Source: Lachnospiraceae bacterium 28-4
Lineage (GTDB): Bacteria > Bacillota > Clostridia > Lachnospirales > Lachnospiraceae
Direction of reading: 5' to 3'
Assembly (NCBI GenBank): GCA_000403275.2
Contig: KE159600.1
Span: 641,708-705,707, forward strand
Length of the DNA: 64,000 nucleotides
The number at the start of each line of letters is the position of its first letter. Within the stretch, counting starts at the first letter, position 1. Both the position numbers and the translations under genes were made by a program. The notes under the pieces were generated by a model. The model was not told where the DNA came from. It saw nothing but the letters and a program-made list of their open reading frames with translations, and ran no database searches. Positions 34,490-44,569 of the stretch are shown piece by piece.

Positions 34490-35743
34490 CTATGATTCTA
34501 CCGCATCTTCTATCGTTAAATATTTTAATTTTCCCTTTTGATCGGTGACGGTATAACTTTCCATTATATTTTCAATATACTCCAATACTCTTTCGCTGGA
34601 TATTGTATTGGAGATATTTTCGTCATCCGCTTCATCATAGTAACGCTTTACAAATTCTACCACATAATATTGATTACTATCCGCATCTTTAAGAACTGCG
34701 AGATCCCCTTCCCCTCTTCCATCTTCATACAGCCAGTCAGCCATAACCGAAGGAATGCTGGAATGATATGCCCCTTCTCTCAAAGAAGCATCTGTCTCTC
34801 CATCCTCATACATCGCTTTATTTTCTTCGGAAGCATTTTCCAGGCAAAGTTCTTGAAACCCTTTCCCTTCTTCCCGCGCTTTTTTCATAGCATCCGCTTT
34901 TTTTCTGGCATCTTCCATTGCTTTCTCTACATCTTCTTGCGAAGCTGCATCTTCTTGAGAAGCTTCATCTTCTTCCGAAGCTTCATCTCCCGTTTCCGCT
35001 TCAAAAGCAAAACTATGGTAATCCACTCTGTCGTAGTTCAGCACGTTCTCCGCATAATAATCTTTGATTTCCTGCTCTTCCGGCGCATTTTGTTCAATCA
35101 GATACTCATAATATTTTCCTGCCAGCAATCCTTCTTTTGCGAAAGACTCCAAATTTTTCTCCGTGGCATATTCTCCATAAGATAATTTATAATAATTATT
35201 AACTGTTGTTCCTGCCGCTTCCGCATTCACTTCCACTTCATTTAAAATAGCCGCATAATCTTCCGTATCATCATAAACAAAATTATTTGCCGCCGCATCA
35301 TCCGCCAGAGCCTTTGTCTGTCTGATCTGCTCTACCGCAAGCTGTTCGAACAGATCCTTATATGTCATCTCTCCGCTGTACTGCTGGTCTTCCAAATTCT
35401 GCGTTGCATCCACTCCCATATAAGAAAGTAAAGAACCATAAGTCATCATATAATTGTTCTTCATCAAATAATAATAATAATCAAATTCCAGTTTTGTCAC
35501 GGAATGACTGCCGATGGTTATATAAGCATCGCTGGTCGCCGCTTTTTTACGTAAAGCAGAAGCCGCAACGGAGCCGACAATCGCCGCTGCGATAAGAAAA
35601 CATGCTGCAATAACTCCAATGCGCATCAGCTTTGCATCCCGCTTGTCCTTTTCTTCCCGTTTCTTTCTCTCTTCTATTTTTCTTTCATATTTTGTCTGGA
35701 TTTTCTGTCCATTGTTTTCCTGCGTTTTATTTTCTTTCGCCAT
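34490..35743 (-). CDS. Membrane-anchored SurA/PrsA-like protein
   Basis: 417 residues. A charged cytoplasmic N-tail of about 40 residues (KYERKIEERKKREEKDKRDA) is followed by one membrane helix (RIGVIAACFLIAAAIVGSVA) and an extracellular part of about 350 residues. The N-terminal extracellular region resembles the helical SurA_N fold; a peptidyl-prolyl isomerase domain is not clearly seen. Residues about 260-290 contain an imperfect acidic repeat (DEASQEDAASQED). It may assist folding of exported proteins; this is inference. Confidence 0.75.
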   Translation of the reverse strand: MAKENKTQENNGQKIQTKYERKIEERKKREEKDKRDAKLMRIGVIAACFLIAAAIVGSVAASALRKKAATSDAYITIGSHSVTKLEFDYYYYLMKNNYMMTYGSLLSYMGVDATQNLEDQQYSGEMTYKDLFEQLAVEQIRQTKALADDAAANNFVYDDTEDYAAILNEVEVNAEAAGTTVNNYYKLSYGEYATEKNLESFAKEGLLAGKYYEYLIEQNAPEEQEIKDYYAENVLNYDRVDYHSFAFEAETGDEASEEDEASQEDAASQEDVEKAMEDARKKADAMKKAREEGKGFQELCLENASEENKAMYEDGETDASLREGAYHSSIPSVMADWLYEDGRGEGDLAVLKDADSNQYYVVEFVKRYYDEADDENISNTISSERVLEYIENIMESYTVTDQKGKLKYLTIEDAVES

Positions 35744-35853
35744 GAAATCGTATTCCTCCTGTTATCTATACTTTTCAAAAGTATGCCATAAATCTAAAAA
35801 TCTATCGGTTTTTATTTTAACACAGATAAAGGAGGAATACAAAAAAACTTTCA

Positions 35854-37359
35854 TTATTTTATTGCAGACGCTGCAACGGCACCATCTTTTAACGCTTCTC
35901 CTTCTTCGCTTCCATCCGTCGTAATATTAATATTCCTGTTTACCTTTGCATCATAAGTTCCGGCTTTTACAATGTCCGCAAGATCAATGCCGACTGTTTC
36001 TTTCATCGTTTCAAAAAGCTTCGCCATTACCGCCGGCACGTTATCGGCTACGGAACTGACCCCGTTCGTCTGCCCGTCCCCTCCGATAATCGTAATCTTA
36101 TCGATCTGTGTCAAAGGTTCCGCAATCTTGCCGGCAATATCAGGAAGTACTTTTATCAGCATTTCAGCCATAGCCGCATTGTTATATTTCTGATATGCCT
36201 CCGCTTTTTTCTCCATAGCCTCTGCCTCTGCCAGACCTTTCGCACGAATAGCCTCTGCCTCCGCTTCACCAACCATACGAATTCCGGCCGCTTCCTGCTC
36301 TTTAGAGAATTTCTGGGCTTCCGCTTTCGCCTTCATAGCATCCGCTTCTCTTTCCTGTTCGAACTTCTCGGCTTCTGCCTTTCTCTGCCTTTCATACAAT
36401 TCCGCATCCGACTGCTGCTGGCGAGCAAATTTATCCGCTTCCGCCCTCTTGCGTACTTCCGCATCCAGCGCTTTTTCTCTTACTTCCGCCTCTTTCTGCT
36501 TCAAAGTTACTTCTTTTTCCTGTTTTGCGATGCTCGCTTCCGCAGTCGCTATTTCTATTGTTTTCCTCTGTTCCTGCTCCTGGATCCGATAAGCCGCATC
36601 CGCTTCCGCTTTCTTCGTATCCTCCATCTTCTTCAGTTCGGATTTCTGAAGGGAAAGTTCATTATTTTTCTTAGCGATCTCTCTTTCCGCATTAATACGC
36701 GCGTCGTTTGCCTGACGATCCGCATCGGCCTTCGCCACGGCGATCTCTTTTTCAGCTTCTGCCTTTGCAATAGCCGCTTTTTTCTTAATCTGGGAAATAT
36801 TATCAATACCTAAATCGTCGATCACACCGTTGCTGTCCGCAAAATTCTGCACATTAAAACTAACGATATCAAGGCCCATAGCCGCCAGATCCGGCTCCGC
36901 ATTCTCTTTTACCAAATTAGCAAATTTCTGCCTGTCACTGACCATTTCTTCCAGCCTCATCCGGCCTACGATCTCTCTCATATTGCCTTCCAGCACTTCC
37001 CTGGCGATCCCGGCTATGTACTGCGTATTCTGATTTAAAAAGTTTTCCGCAGCCAAAGCGAGCCTTTGCTGTTCGCTGCTTATTTTTACATTGACTGCCG
37101 CGTCTACCTGAATATTAATATAATCCGCCGTGGGAACCGCATTGGATGTCTTAACGTCGATAGCAATCAACTTCAGGCTCAGTTTATCCATACGTTCAAA
37201 AAACGGAATCTTTACGCTGGCCTTTCCTATAATAATTTTTTTCCGAAGGCCGGAAATAATGAATGCCGTATCCGGCGGCGCCTTCTTATACCCTGTCACA
37301 AGAATAACAGCAACCAAAATAACGACTACCAAAATAATCAAAAACCCAAATAAATTCAT
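35854..37359 (-). CDS. floT: Flotillin-family (SPFH/Band 7) protein
   Basis: 501 residues. N-terminal membrane helix (LIILVVVILVAVILVTG), SPFH domain (about 25-200, with PFFERMDKLSLKLIAIDVKT), a long Ala/Glu/Lys coiled coil (about 200-390, many EAE and KAEA repeats) and a C-terminal glycine-containing oligomerisation tail. Typical flotillin scaffold protein of membrane microdomains. No NfeD partner gene adjoins it here, unlike many Firmicutes. Confidence 0.92.
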   Translation of the reverse strand: MNLFGFLIILVVVILVAVILVTGYKKAPPDTAFIISGLRKKIIIGKASVKIPFFERMDKLSLKLIAIDVKTSNAVPTADYINIQVDAAVNVKISSEQQRLALAAENFLNQNTQYIAGIAREVLEGNMREIVGRMRLEEMVSDRQKFANLVKENAEPDLAAMGLDIVSFNVQNFADSNGVIDDLGIDNISQIKKKAAIAKAEAEKEIAVAKADADRQANDARINAEREIAKKNNELSLQKSELKKMEDTKKAEADAAYRIQEQEQRKTIEIATAEASIAKQEKEVTLKQKEAEVREKALDAEVRKRAEADKFARQQQSDAELYERQRKAEAEKFEQEREADAMKAKAEAQKFSKEQEAAGIRMVGEAEAEAIRAKGLAEAEAMEKKAEAYQKYNNAAMAEMLIKVLPDIAGKIAEPLTQIDKITIIGGDGQTNGVSSVADNVPAVMAKLFETMKETVGIDLADIVKAGTYDAKVNRNINITTDGSEEGEALKDGAVAASAIK

Positions 37360-37432
37360 TCTATACCCTCCATTCTCTCTTTTTGTCTATAATATTACGC
37401 ATTTTTTCTTTTAATGTCAATTTAATTGCATA

Positions 37433-37474
37433 GAAATCAATTTTGACGGTCTTTGGCATGGCAAAATTGATTTC
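37433..37474. repeat. Short hairpin element C sharing its arm with element A
   Basis: GAAATCAATTTTG (37433-37445) and CAAAATTGATTTC (37462-37474) are perfectly complementary around a 16-base loop. The arm matches the outermost ends of element A (GGAAATCAATTTT), including the next C/G. It lies between the divergent flotillin and nitroreductase genes. Confidence 0.7.
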
Positions 37475-37558
37475 CGTGATTTAATTAGAATATATATTGA
37501 CAATTTCCAAAAAATAATAGTAAATAAAAATAAAAACATCAATCAGGAGACTATGCTT

Positions 37559-38293
37559 ATGAACCAGACAATCCGGCAATTATATGACAGAAAATCCGTC
37601 CGCGTTTTTACCGATGAACCAATCACCTATGATGAAAAACAAATGATACTTACATCGGCCCTTCAGGCTCCCACTGCAGGAAACATGACTCTATATTCCA
37701 TTCTCGATATCCAGGAACAGAGTTTAAAAGACGAGTTAGCAAAAAGATGCGATAATCAGCCTTTTATCGCTAAAGCTCCCCTTGTACTTATTTTTTTAGT
37801 AGATTTTCAAAAATGGTACGATATTTTTAACGCTTATTGTGAAGAATCTCCTAAAATAGAAGAAGCGGATCTCTTCCTTGCCTCGCAGGACTGCGTGATT
37901 GCCGCGCAAAATGCCGTTGTTGCGGCACAGTCCATGGGGATCGGTTCCTGCTATATCGGCGATATTATGGAAAATTTTGAAATTAACCGGAAGCTGCTCC
38001 ATCTTCCCAAATACGCCCTTCCTTATTCCATGGTTGTTTTCGGAAAACCTACCCAATAGCAGAAAGACAGGATCAAACCAAAGCGTTTTGAATTACAAGA
38101 TATTGTCCATACGAATACTTATCGTCAGAAAACCATAGAAGAGACAATATGCATGTTCGAAAAGCAATCGGAAAAAACAGGAAAAGAATTTGCCGAATAT
38201 ATTAAAGCATTTGCCAATAGAAAATTTTATGTGGATTTCAGAAAAGAAATGAACCGTTCCGCAAAAGCCATGCTGAAACAATGGACGGATTGA
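37559..38293 (+). pseudogene. Nitroreductase-family gene interrupted by an in-frame TAG
   Basis: FMN-dependent nitroreductase, N-part with RKSVRVFTDEPI, LQAPTAGNMTLY and AQSMGIGSCYIGD. A TAG at 38057-38059 falls after VVFGKPTQ, but the same frame continues as QKDRIKPKRFELQDIVHTNT for another 77 codons to TGA (38291-38293), matching the usual C-terminal tail of about 245-residue relatives. A single CAG-to-TAG change or readthrough would explain it. ATG at 37559 (37553 is the alternative). An active truncated protein cannot be excluded. Confidence 0.75.
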
Positions 38294-38295
38294 TC

Positions 38296-38350
38296 AAAAT
38301 ACGGTTATTACCGGATAGCTTTTATATCTCCGGTAATAACCGTATTTTTT
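38296..38350. terminator. Bidirectional terminator
   Basis: AAAATACGGTTATTACCGGA pairs with TCCGGTAATAACCGTATTTT (20-bp arms, 13-base loop), with a T-run on the plus strand and A-run at the 5' side. It separates the convergent nitroreductase and cytidylate-kinase-like genes. Confidence 0.9.
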
Positions 38351-38371
38351 AAACTTCGTATATATTTTATC

Positions 38372-38971
38372 TTAACTCTTTACTGCCTCCACAAGCAGTT
38401 TTACACACAAATCGATACCAAGCCTTCCGCTGTCCATATACAACTCATAAAATGCAGGATTTCCCCATTCCCAGTTCGTAACCGCATTATAGAAACCGCT
38501 TCTTCTCTTATCATTCTTTTTCAAGGCGTTTTCCACTTCCGATTCTTTAATTCCTTCTCTTTCTATCGCCCGCTTTTTTCTTTTTTCATTATCCGAATGA
38601 ATAAATACCCGTAAGCTGTCGGCTTTCTCCCTGAGAATATACCCGGATGCCCTTCCAACGATCACGCATTTCGCCTCTTCGGCCACTTCTTCAATAATTC
38701 GTTTTTCTTCAAGGAATAACTTATCCGCCAACGATAATTCCCTGCTGTTGGAAACCCCGCCTAAAGGAGTTTTGGAAAGGTTGAAAAGAAATCCTCCGGG
38801 GCTTCTTTCTTCCAGCCCCTCAATTTGTACGGAAGGTATCTTAAGATTTTTTGCCGCTTCCATAAGAATATTTCTGTCATATAACTTATATCCAAGCGCT
38901 TCTGCCAATTTTCTGCCTATTTCGTTTCCACCGCTGGCATATTGGCGTTCAATCGTTACAATTTGATACAT
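38372..38971 (-). CDS. Cytidylate kinase-like family protein
   Basis: 199 residues. N-terminal ITIERQYASGG-type P-loop variant (TIERQYASGGNEIGRKLAEA) and CVIVGRASGYILR, matching the 'cytidylate kinase-like' (AAK_26) family. Unlike true CMP kinase the nucleoside-binding residues differ, so substrate is uncertain. Cytoplasmic. Confidence 0.85.
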   Translation of the reverse strand: MYQIVTIERQYASGGNEIGRKLAEALGYKLYDRNILMEAAKNLKIPSVQIEGLEERSPGGFLFNLSKTPLGGVSNSRELSLADKLFLEEKRIIEEVAEEAKCVIVGRASGYILREKADSLRVFIHSDNEKRKKRAIEREGIKESEVENALKKNDKRRSGFYNAVTNWEWGNPAFYELYMDSGRLGIDLCVKLLVEAVKS

Positions 38972-39102
38972 ATATACTCCTCCCTTCCATTTTTATTACC
39001 TGTTGAAAAAATTCACTCATTTACTTCTTATCTTTATTATATACACTCTTTTTAGATCTCTCAATCATTTTTTCAGAATATTTTATTAATATTTCCTATT
39101 TT

Positions 39103-40290
39103 TTATGCCATACCAATTTTTTTATCATCTTTTGCATACAACAACTTCAAAATAATAGGCGTAGCAATAGAAGAAACAATAATCAATAAAATAACAGAAG
39201 TAAAATATACCGGCGTAAGCAATCCGACGGACAATCCTTTCTGGGAAACGATCAGGGCTACTTCCCCTCTCGTCATCATTCCGACACCGATTTTCAAAGA
39301 ATCCGACATATTAAACTTACAAATCCGTGCCATCAGGCTACAGCCTATTATTTTTGAAATCAATCCCACCGCTACGAATGCAATGGAAAATATTAAAATA
39401 CTGACATTCAGGCTTTCTAAATTTGTCTTTAAACCGATGCTGGCAAAAAATACGGGGCCAAATAATATGTAGGAATTGGTATCCATCTTGCTTGCTATGT
39501 ATTCGGAATCCCTTATGGAGCAAAGAATAATACCTGCCACATAGGCTCCCGTAATATCCGCGATTCCAAAATATTTTTCCGCAATATAAGCCATAGCGAG
39601 ACATAAAGCAAGGCCGGCGATCGGAATACGCCTTGTATGGGGATATTTGTTATCCACAAATTTAAATATCTTAAAGCAGACAAATCCAACAACGATGGCA
39701 AATATAAAGAATAAAACCGTATTAACTACAACGGACGCCGGATTGGAATCCGGGCTTTTGAATCCCATAACAAATGTAAGTACGATAATACCAATTACAT
39801 CATCAATAATCGCTGCGCTTAAAATCGTTGTTCCAACTTTTCCCTTTAGTTTTCCCATTTCTTTCAGCGCTTCTACCGTGATACTTACGGAAGTCGCCGT
39901 CAATATCGTACCGACAAATACCGCTTTATAGAATCCTTCTGACCCCCATGGAGCAACTCCATAAAAGCCCATATAAAGCAAAGCACCCAGTATAAGGGGA
40001 ACAAATACACCTGCACAGGCAATTAAAGCTGCAATCGGACCCGTTTTCATAAGATCTTTCAAATCTGTTTCAAGCCCTGCGGAAAACATAAGAATAATGA
40101 CACCGATCTCCGCCATTTCAATCAAAAAATCCGACTGGTTTACCAACCCTAAAATGCTCGGCCCTATAATAAGTCCGGCAATAATCTCCCCTACTACCTG
40201 CGGCGCTTTACATTTTCTTGCTAAAATTCCAAAAAATTTTGCCGCTATTATAATAATAGCAAGATCTTTAAATACATCATACGCTTCCAT
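39103..40290 (-). CDS. Cation:proton antiporter (CPA2/Kef type)
   Basis: 395 residues, about twelve membrane helices, ending without a TrkA-N/C nucleotide-binding domain. GEIIAGLIIGPSILG and IDDVIGIIVLTFVMG are typical of monovalent cation/H+ antiporters. GAGGAG lies ahead of the ATG. Likely Na+ or K+ exchange for pH homeostasis. Confidence 0.9.
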   Translation of the reverse strand: MEAYDVFKDLAIIIIAAKFFGILARKCKAPQVVGEIIAGLIIGPSILGLVNQSDFLIEMAEIGVIILMFSAGLETDLKDLMKTGPIAALIACAGVFVPLILGALLYMGFYGVAPWGSEGFYKAVFVGTILTATSVSITVEALKEMGKLKGKVGTTILSAAIIDDVIGIIVLTFVMGFKSPDSNPASVVVNTVLFFIFAIVVGFVCFKIFKFVDNKYPHTRRIPIAGLALCLAMAYIAEKYFGIADITGAYVAGIILCSIRDSEYIASKMDTNSYILFGPVFFASIGLKTNLESLNVSILIFSIAFVAVGLISKIIGCSLMARICKFNMSDSLKIGVGMMTRGEVALIVSQKGLSVGLLTPVYFTSVILLIIVSSIATPIILKLLYAKDDKKIGMA

Positions 40291-40338
40291 AATATTACTC
40301 CTCGTTACCTTATTATAAAAATTATAAAATTATAAATA

Positions 40339-41259
40339 TTATAAATTCAGATTTTTAAATAAATCCCCCAAAGAGGTACCAATCTTTTCATTAGAACTGT
40401 ACTTTGAAGTTTCTACTTTTTCTACCTCATCCACTTCCGAATTTTCTTCCACCGCTTTCATACTAAGGCTAATTTTTCCATTATTCGTATTTAAGATCTT
40501 AACTTTTACCTTATCTCCCGTATTCAGGACTTCCGAAGGCTTCTTTATCCTTCTCTGGCTGATCTGCGATATATGAACCAATCCGCTCAATCCATCAGAA
40601 AGAGCTATAAAGGCACCATAAGGCATTAAAGATTCCACGGTTCCTTCCATAATCGTTCCCGGTGCCAGCATGGATATTTTATGATGGATTTCTTCCTCCG
40701 CCTTTTTCTTTTCTACCGCCTTTGCCGACATTACCAGCTTTTTCTTGCTCTCATCCACGGTAATTACCTTAACGGACAATTTTTTATTCACCCATTCTTC
40801 GAGATTTTCTACATAATTAAGGGAAAGGTGGGAAGCAGGAATAAATCCACGGATGCCTTCCGCATAAGCAATCACTCCTCCGTTCACCACTTCACTTACT
40901 TTTACCTCAATTTCTTTTTCTTCTTCCATATATTGATTCAAGATATCCCATGAAAGAACTTCTTTTGCTTCTTTACAGGATAATTGGATATTTCCTGAAC
41001 CGTCATCCGTTTTTACAACAGTTGCTTTTATAGTATCCCCGATTTTTACTTCATCCAATATATTATATTTCGGATCATTGCTCATATCTTCCGCTTTGAT
41101 AATACCTTGGGCATAATAATTGAAATCAAGGATCACTTCTTCTTCATTCACGGATATAACTGTCCCGGAAATAATATCTCCCTCCCCGATCTTCTTAAAA
41201 GATGCCTCCAGCTCTTTGCTGTAATCTTCCATTGTTTCCTGTTTCATTTCTTCTGACAT
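40339..41259 (-). CDS. S1 RNA-binding domain protein (RpsA-like)
   Basis: 306 residues from ATG 41259, placed six bases after GGAGGAG; an ATG at 41274 overlaps that ribosome site. Three S1 domains (about 30-95, 115-180, 195-265): GDIISGTVISVNEEEVILDF, VVNGGVIAYAEGIRGFIPAS and GTVESLMPYGAFIALSDGLS. The last is most canonical. Likely binds mRNA or the ribosome; short relative to S1 of Gram-negatives, as in many Firmicutes. Confidence 0.9.
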   Translation of the reverse strand: MSEEMKQETMEDYSKELEASFKKIGEGDIISGTVISVNEEEVILDFNYYAQGIIKAEDMSNDPKYNILDEVKIGDTIKATVVKTDDGSGNIQLSCKEAKEVLSWDILNQYMEEEKEIEVKVSEVVNGGVIAYAEGIRGFIPASHLSLNYVENLEEWVNKKLSVKVITVDESKKKLVMSAKAVEKKKAEEEIHHKISMLAPGTIMEGTVESLMPYGAFIALSDGLSGLVHISQISQRRIKKPSEVLNTGDKVKVKILNTNNGKISLSMKAVEENSEVDEVEKVETSKYSSNEKIGTSLGDLFKNLNL

Positions 41260-41305
41260 AGTTTTCTCCTCCATTTATAGATTTTGTATTATTTTATAAA
41301 TAAAT

Positions 41306-43468
41306 TTATTTCACAACCATCACACAAACCGAACGCGGGGCCATACGTATTCTCCCTTCTTCCAGAAAAGGCATTTTTTCCCCTTTTTTCGGAATCGAAT
41401 CCGATAAATACTTGTTCCCGGTATCCGCCGCAACATACCATCCCATGCCGCAAGTTACCGGAGGAAGGCAAAATTCCTGTTCTTCCCAAAATACATTAAC
41501 AGCGAGACAGACAATATCATCCCTCGTATTATTATCATTTCTCCCCGCATAAATAATACGGAGTATTTTACAGTAATCGTCTGCTTCCATCACTTGTATT
41601 TCAGGAAAACCTAAAGAACAATGTCCGGTATCTTTTCTTACGATGTCATGCTCTTTTCGGAATCCTATCATATATCGGAAAAATTCAAATATATCTTTAT
41701 TTTTTTCGAGCAATTTCCAATCCAGCCATGATATTTCATTATCCTGGCAATAAGCGTTATTATTTCCGAATTGGGTATTACAAAACTCGTCTCCAGCCAG
41801 AAACATAGGAATACCCCTGCTCATCATGAGTACTGCCGCCGCATTTTTTACAAGCTTCCGCCGGAGATTTAAAACTTCCTCATTATCCGTATCCCCTTCC
41901 ACACCGCAATTCCAGCTGCGGTTATCGTTGCTTCCATCGGTATTGTTCCATCCGTTGTCTTCATTGTGCTTCCAATTATAAGAATAAAGATCCCACAAAG
42001 TAAATCCGTCATGGCAGGTAATAAAATTGACCGATGCATTATTTCCCCGGTATTCGGGATCATATAAATCTTTAGAACCCGTAATTCTTTTTGCAGCCAG
42101 CCCTGACATGCCATATTCGCCCTTTAAGAAATCACGTATCTCATCCCTGTATCTTCCGTTCCACTCCGACCACCGGTTCCATGCCGGAAAACTTCCGACT
42201 TGATAAAGACCGCCCGCGTCCCATGCTTCCGCAATCAATTTTACATTCCCAAGAATCGGGTCAAAAGCAAGGCTTTTTAATAACGGAGGATTATTCATCG
42301 GAGATCCGTCCTCATTCCGCCCGAGAATAGTAGCAAGATCAAACCGGAAACCATCAATACGATAAACTGTCGTCCAATAACGAAGACATTCCATAATCAT
42401 CTGCTGCACGATAGGATGATTGCAATTTAACGTATTTCCACATCCACTGAAATTATAATAGCTTCCATCCGGCGTCAGCATATAATAAATATTATTATCG
42501 AACCCTTTAAAAGAGAAACAAGAACCCATCTCATTTCCTTCCGCCGTATGATTAAATACTACATCAAGAAAACATTCTATTCCATTTCTATGCAGTTCTT
42601 TAATCAATTCCTTTAACTCGGTTCCTTCATGATTATATTCCGCCTTCGCCGTATAACTTGTATTCGGGGCAAAAAAACTTACCGTATTATATCCCCAGTA
42701 GTCCAATAATTGCTTACCATTTACTTCCCTGTAATCTTTCATTTCATCGAATTCAAAAACAGGCATCAATTCTACGGCATTTATGCCGAGATCCTTCAGA
42801 TATTTTATTTTTTCCTGAAGTCCCCGGAAAGTTCCCGGATATCTTACGCCGGAAGATTCATGCTGCGTAAAGCCTCTTACATGCATTTCATAAATAACAA
42901 GATCTTCCATAGGGATCAAAAGCTGATTCATTCCAAGCCAGTCAAAATCTTCCTTAACTACTCTCGCCTTATAACTAACCCCTTCTTTTTTCTTAACGCC
43001 CCATATTCTCTGTCCGCTTACCGCTTTTGCATAAATATCCAAAAGATAATTATTCTTATTAAATAACAATCCTTTTTTCATATCATAAGGGCCGTCGATC
43101 CTATATGCATATTCAAAATCTTCTATATTCAATCCAAAGACGATCATGGAATATACTTTCCCTATCCTGTAATTTTCCGGAAAAGGAATGACTGCATAAG
43201 GTTCATCTTCCATTCTGCGAAAAAGAAGAAGTTCACAGCCTGTTGCATGATAAGAATGAACTGTAAAATTAACGCCGCAAGGAATTGCCGTAGCTCCGTT
43301 CACTTCATATATTCCCGGACGGACTTCAAAACCGGATATTTTATCCATAGGAATCATATGAATGCTTCTCATGGGAGAAATTACTTTATTATCATCTCCT
43401 GAATCTGTCTGAATTTCTCTTTTTTCCATTAAATCTTCTTTCATATTTAACCTCATTTCTCTCTTCAT
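41306..43468 (-). CDS. glgX: Glycogen debranching enzyme / isoamylase-type GH13
   Basis: 720 residues. N-terminal CBM48 region, then catalytic barrel with VFNHTAEGNE, YRIDGFRFDLATILG (nucleophile), KLIAEAWD (acid/base) and FITCHDGFTLWD (third acid), as in GlgX. Hydrolyses alpha-1,6 branches of glycogen or limit dextrins. Not obviously operonic; a fructokinase gene precedes it behind a terminator. Several start codons in the first 15 residues are possible. Confidence 0.92.
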   Translation of the reverse strand: MKREMRLNMKEDLMEKREIQTDSGDDNKVISPMRSIHMIPMDKISGFEVRPGIYEVNGATAIPCGVNFTVHSYHATGCELLLFRRMEDEPYAVIPFPENYRIGKVYSMIVFGLNIEDFEYAYRIDGPYDMKKGLLFNKNNYLLDIYAKAVSGQRIWGVKKKEGVSYKARVVKEDFDWLGMNQLLIPMEDLVIYEMHVRGFTQHESSGVRYPGTFRGLQEKIKYLKDLGINAVELMPVFEFDEMKDYREVNGKQLLDYWGYNTVSFFAPNTSYTAKAEYNHEGTELKELIKELHRNGIECFLDVVFNHTAEGNEMGSCFSFKGFDNNIYYMLTPDGSYYNFSGCGNTLNCNHPIVQQMIMECLRYWTTVYRIDGFRFDLATILGRNEDGSPMNNPPLLKSLAFDPILGNVKLIAEAWDAGGLYQVGSFPAWNRWSEWNGRYRDEIRDFLKGEYGMSGLAAKRITGSKDLYDPEYRGNNASVNFITCHDGFTLWDLYSYNWKHNEDNGWNNTDGSNDNRSWNCGVEGDTDNEEVLNLRRKLVKNAAAVLMMSRGIPMFLAGDEFCNTQFGNNNAYCQDNEISWLDWKLLEKNKDIFEFFRYMIGFRKEHDIVRKDTGHCSLGFPEIQVMEADDYCKILRIIYAGRNDNNTRDDIVCLAVNVFWEEQEFCLPPVTCGMGWYVAADTGNKYLSDSIPKKGEKMPFLEEGRIRMAPRSVCVMVVK

Positions 43469-43475
43469 ATAATAA

Positions 43476-43515
43476 AAAGCCTATATATAATTTATTACAA
43501 TCATATACAGGCTTT
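43476..43515 (-). terminator. Terminator after fructokinase gene
   Basis: AAAGCCTATATATA with a matching CATATACAGGCTTT-type arm, stem near 43476-43487 and 43502-43515, then TTTTTATT on the minus strand. Confidence 0.75.
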
Positions 43516-43527
43516 CCGTACAAAATA

Positions 43528-44493
43528 TTAATATGCCTTGATAAAATCTTTTACTTCATCTTTTGTCGGCATAACGCGCAGCGCTCCTTTTTTCGTTGTA
43601 ATGAGGGAAGCCGCTGCATTGGCAAACGTCAGCATTTTCTCCAATTTTTCCTGATCCATATTATCCAGGCCGTATTTTAATATAAAATTCAGACAGCAGC
43701 CTCCGAAAGTATCGCCAGCTCCTGTTGTTTCTATCGTATTTTTCTGGACAAACGCAGGTTTCTCCACTCTGAGATTTTTGTAATAAGCGCGGCTCCCATC
43801 TTTGCCCATAGATAATACAATCAATTTTATACTATATCTGTCCTGTAATTTTTTAATACCTTTATCAAAATCTTTTTCTCCTGTAAACCATTGTATTTCA
43901 TTATCCGATATTTTCAAAATATCGCATTGACCCAGTCCGTATTCCACCTGTTTTTTCGCATCGTCCAGCGATTCCCAGAGAGGAGGGCGCAGATTAGGAT
44001 CAAAAGAAATCAAAGCTCCGCTTTCTTTTGCTTTTTTTATTGCTTTCTTTGTCGCTTTCCTGACTCCTTTATGTGTCATGGATAAAGTGCCAAAATGAAA
44101 AATTTTACAATTTTTTATAAGACTATTATTAATATCTCCTTCTTCTAACATCATATCGGCTCCCGGATTGCGGTAAAAAGAAAAATCCCTATCTCCGCCT
44201 TTTAATGTTTGTACGAAAGCGAGGGTAGTCCTCACTTTTTTATCCATAACAAGACCGGACGTATCGATTCCGACTTCTTTTAAAACTTCTTTCAGCTTTG
44301 TACCAAATATATCTTTCCCCACTTTTCCGATAAAAGCCGTTTTGTTTCCCAATTTTTGAAGCATCGCAAGCACATTACAAGGCGCTCCCCCGGGATTCGC
44401 TTCAAATATCGTGTTTCCCTGCCCGCTGATTCCGTTGTCCGTAAAATCAATCAATAACTCGCCCAAAGCCACTACATCATATTTTTTCTTCAT
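43528..44493 (-). CDS. Fructokinase, PfkB family
   Basis: 321 residues. PfkB signatures: LGELLIDFTDNG and NPGGAPCNVLAMLQKLG near the N-terminus and IETTGAGDTFGGCCLNF (catalytic Asp) near residue 245. The ScrK-like order of motifs points to fructose phosphorylation, though related sugars are possible. ACAAGGAGG precedes the ATG. Confidence 0.92.
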   Translation of the reverse strand: MKKKYDVVALGELLIDFTDNGISGQGNTIFEANPGGAPCNVLAMLQKLGNKTAFIGKVGKDIFGTKLKEVLKEVGIDTSGLVMDKKVRTTLAFVQTLKGGDRDFSFYRNPGADMMLEEGDINNSLIKNCKIFHFGTLSMTHKGVRKATKKAIKKAKESGALISFDPNLRPPLWESLDDAKKQVEYGLGQCDILKISDNEIQWFTGEKDFDKGIKKLQDRYSIKLIVLSMGKDGSRAYYKNLRVEKPAFVQKNTIETTGAGDTFGGCCLNFILKYGLDNMDQEKLEKMLTFANAAASLITTKKGALRVMPTKDEVKDFIKAY

Positions 44494-44569
44494 ACCTTCC
44501 CTCCTTGTTTATCATTCATAAATGTCATTACTTTCACTTATTTTATTATATAACAATTCAGACCATTTT

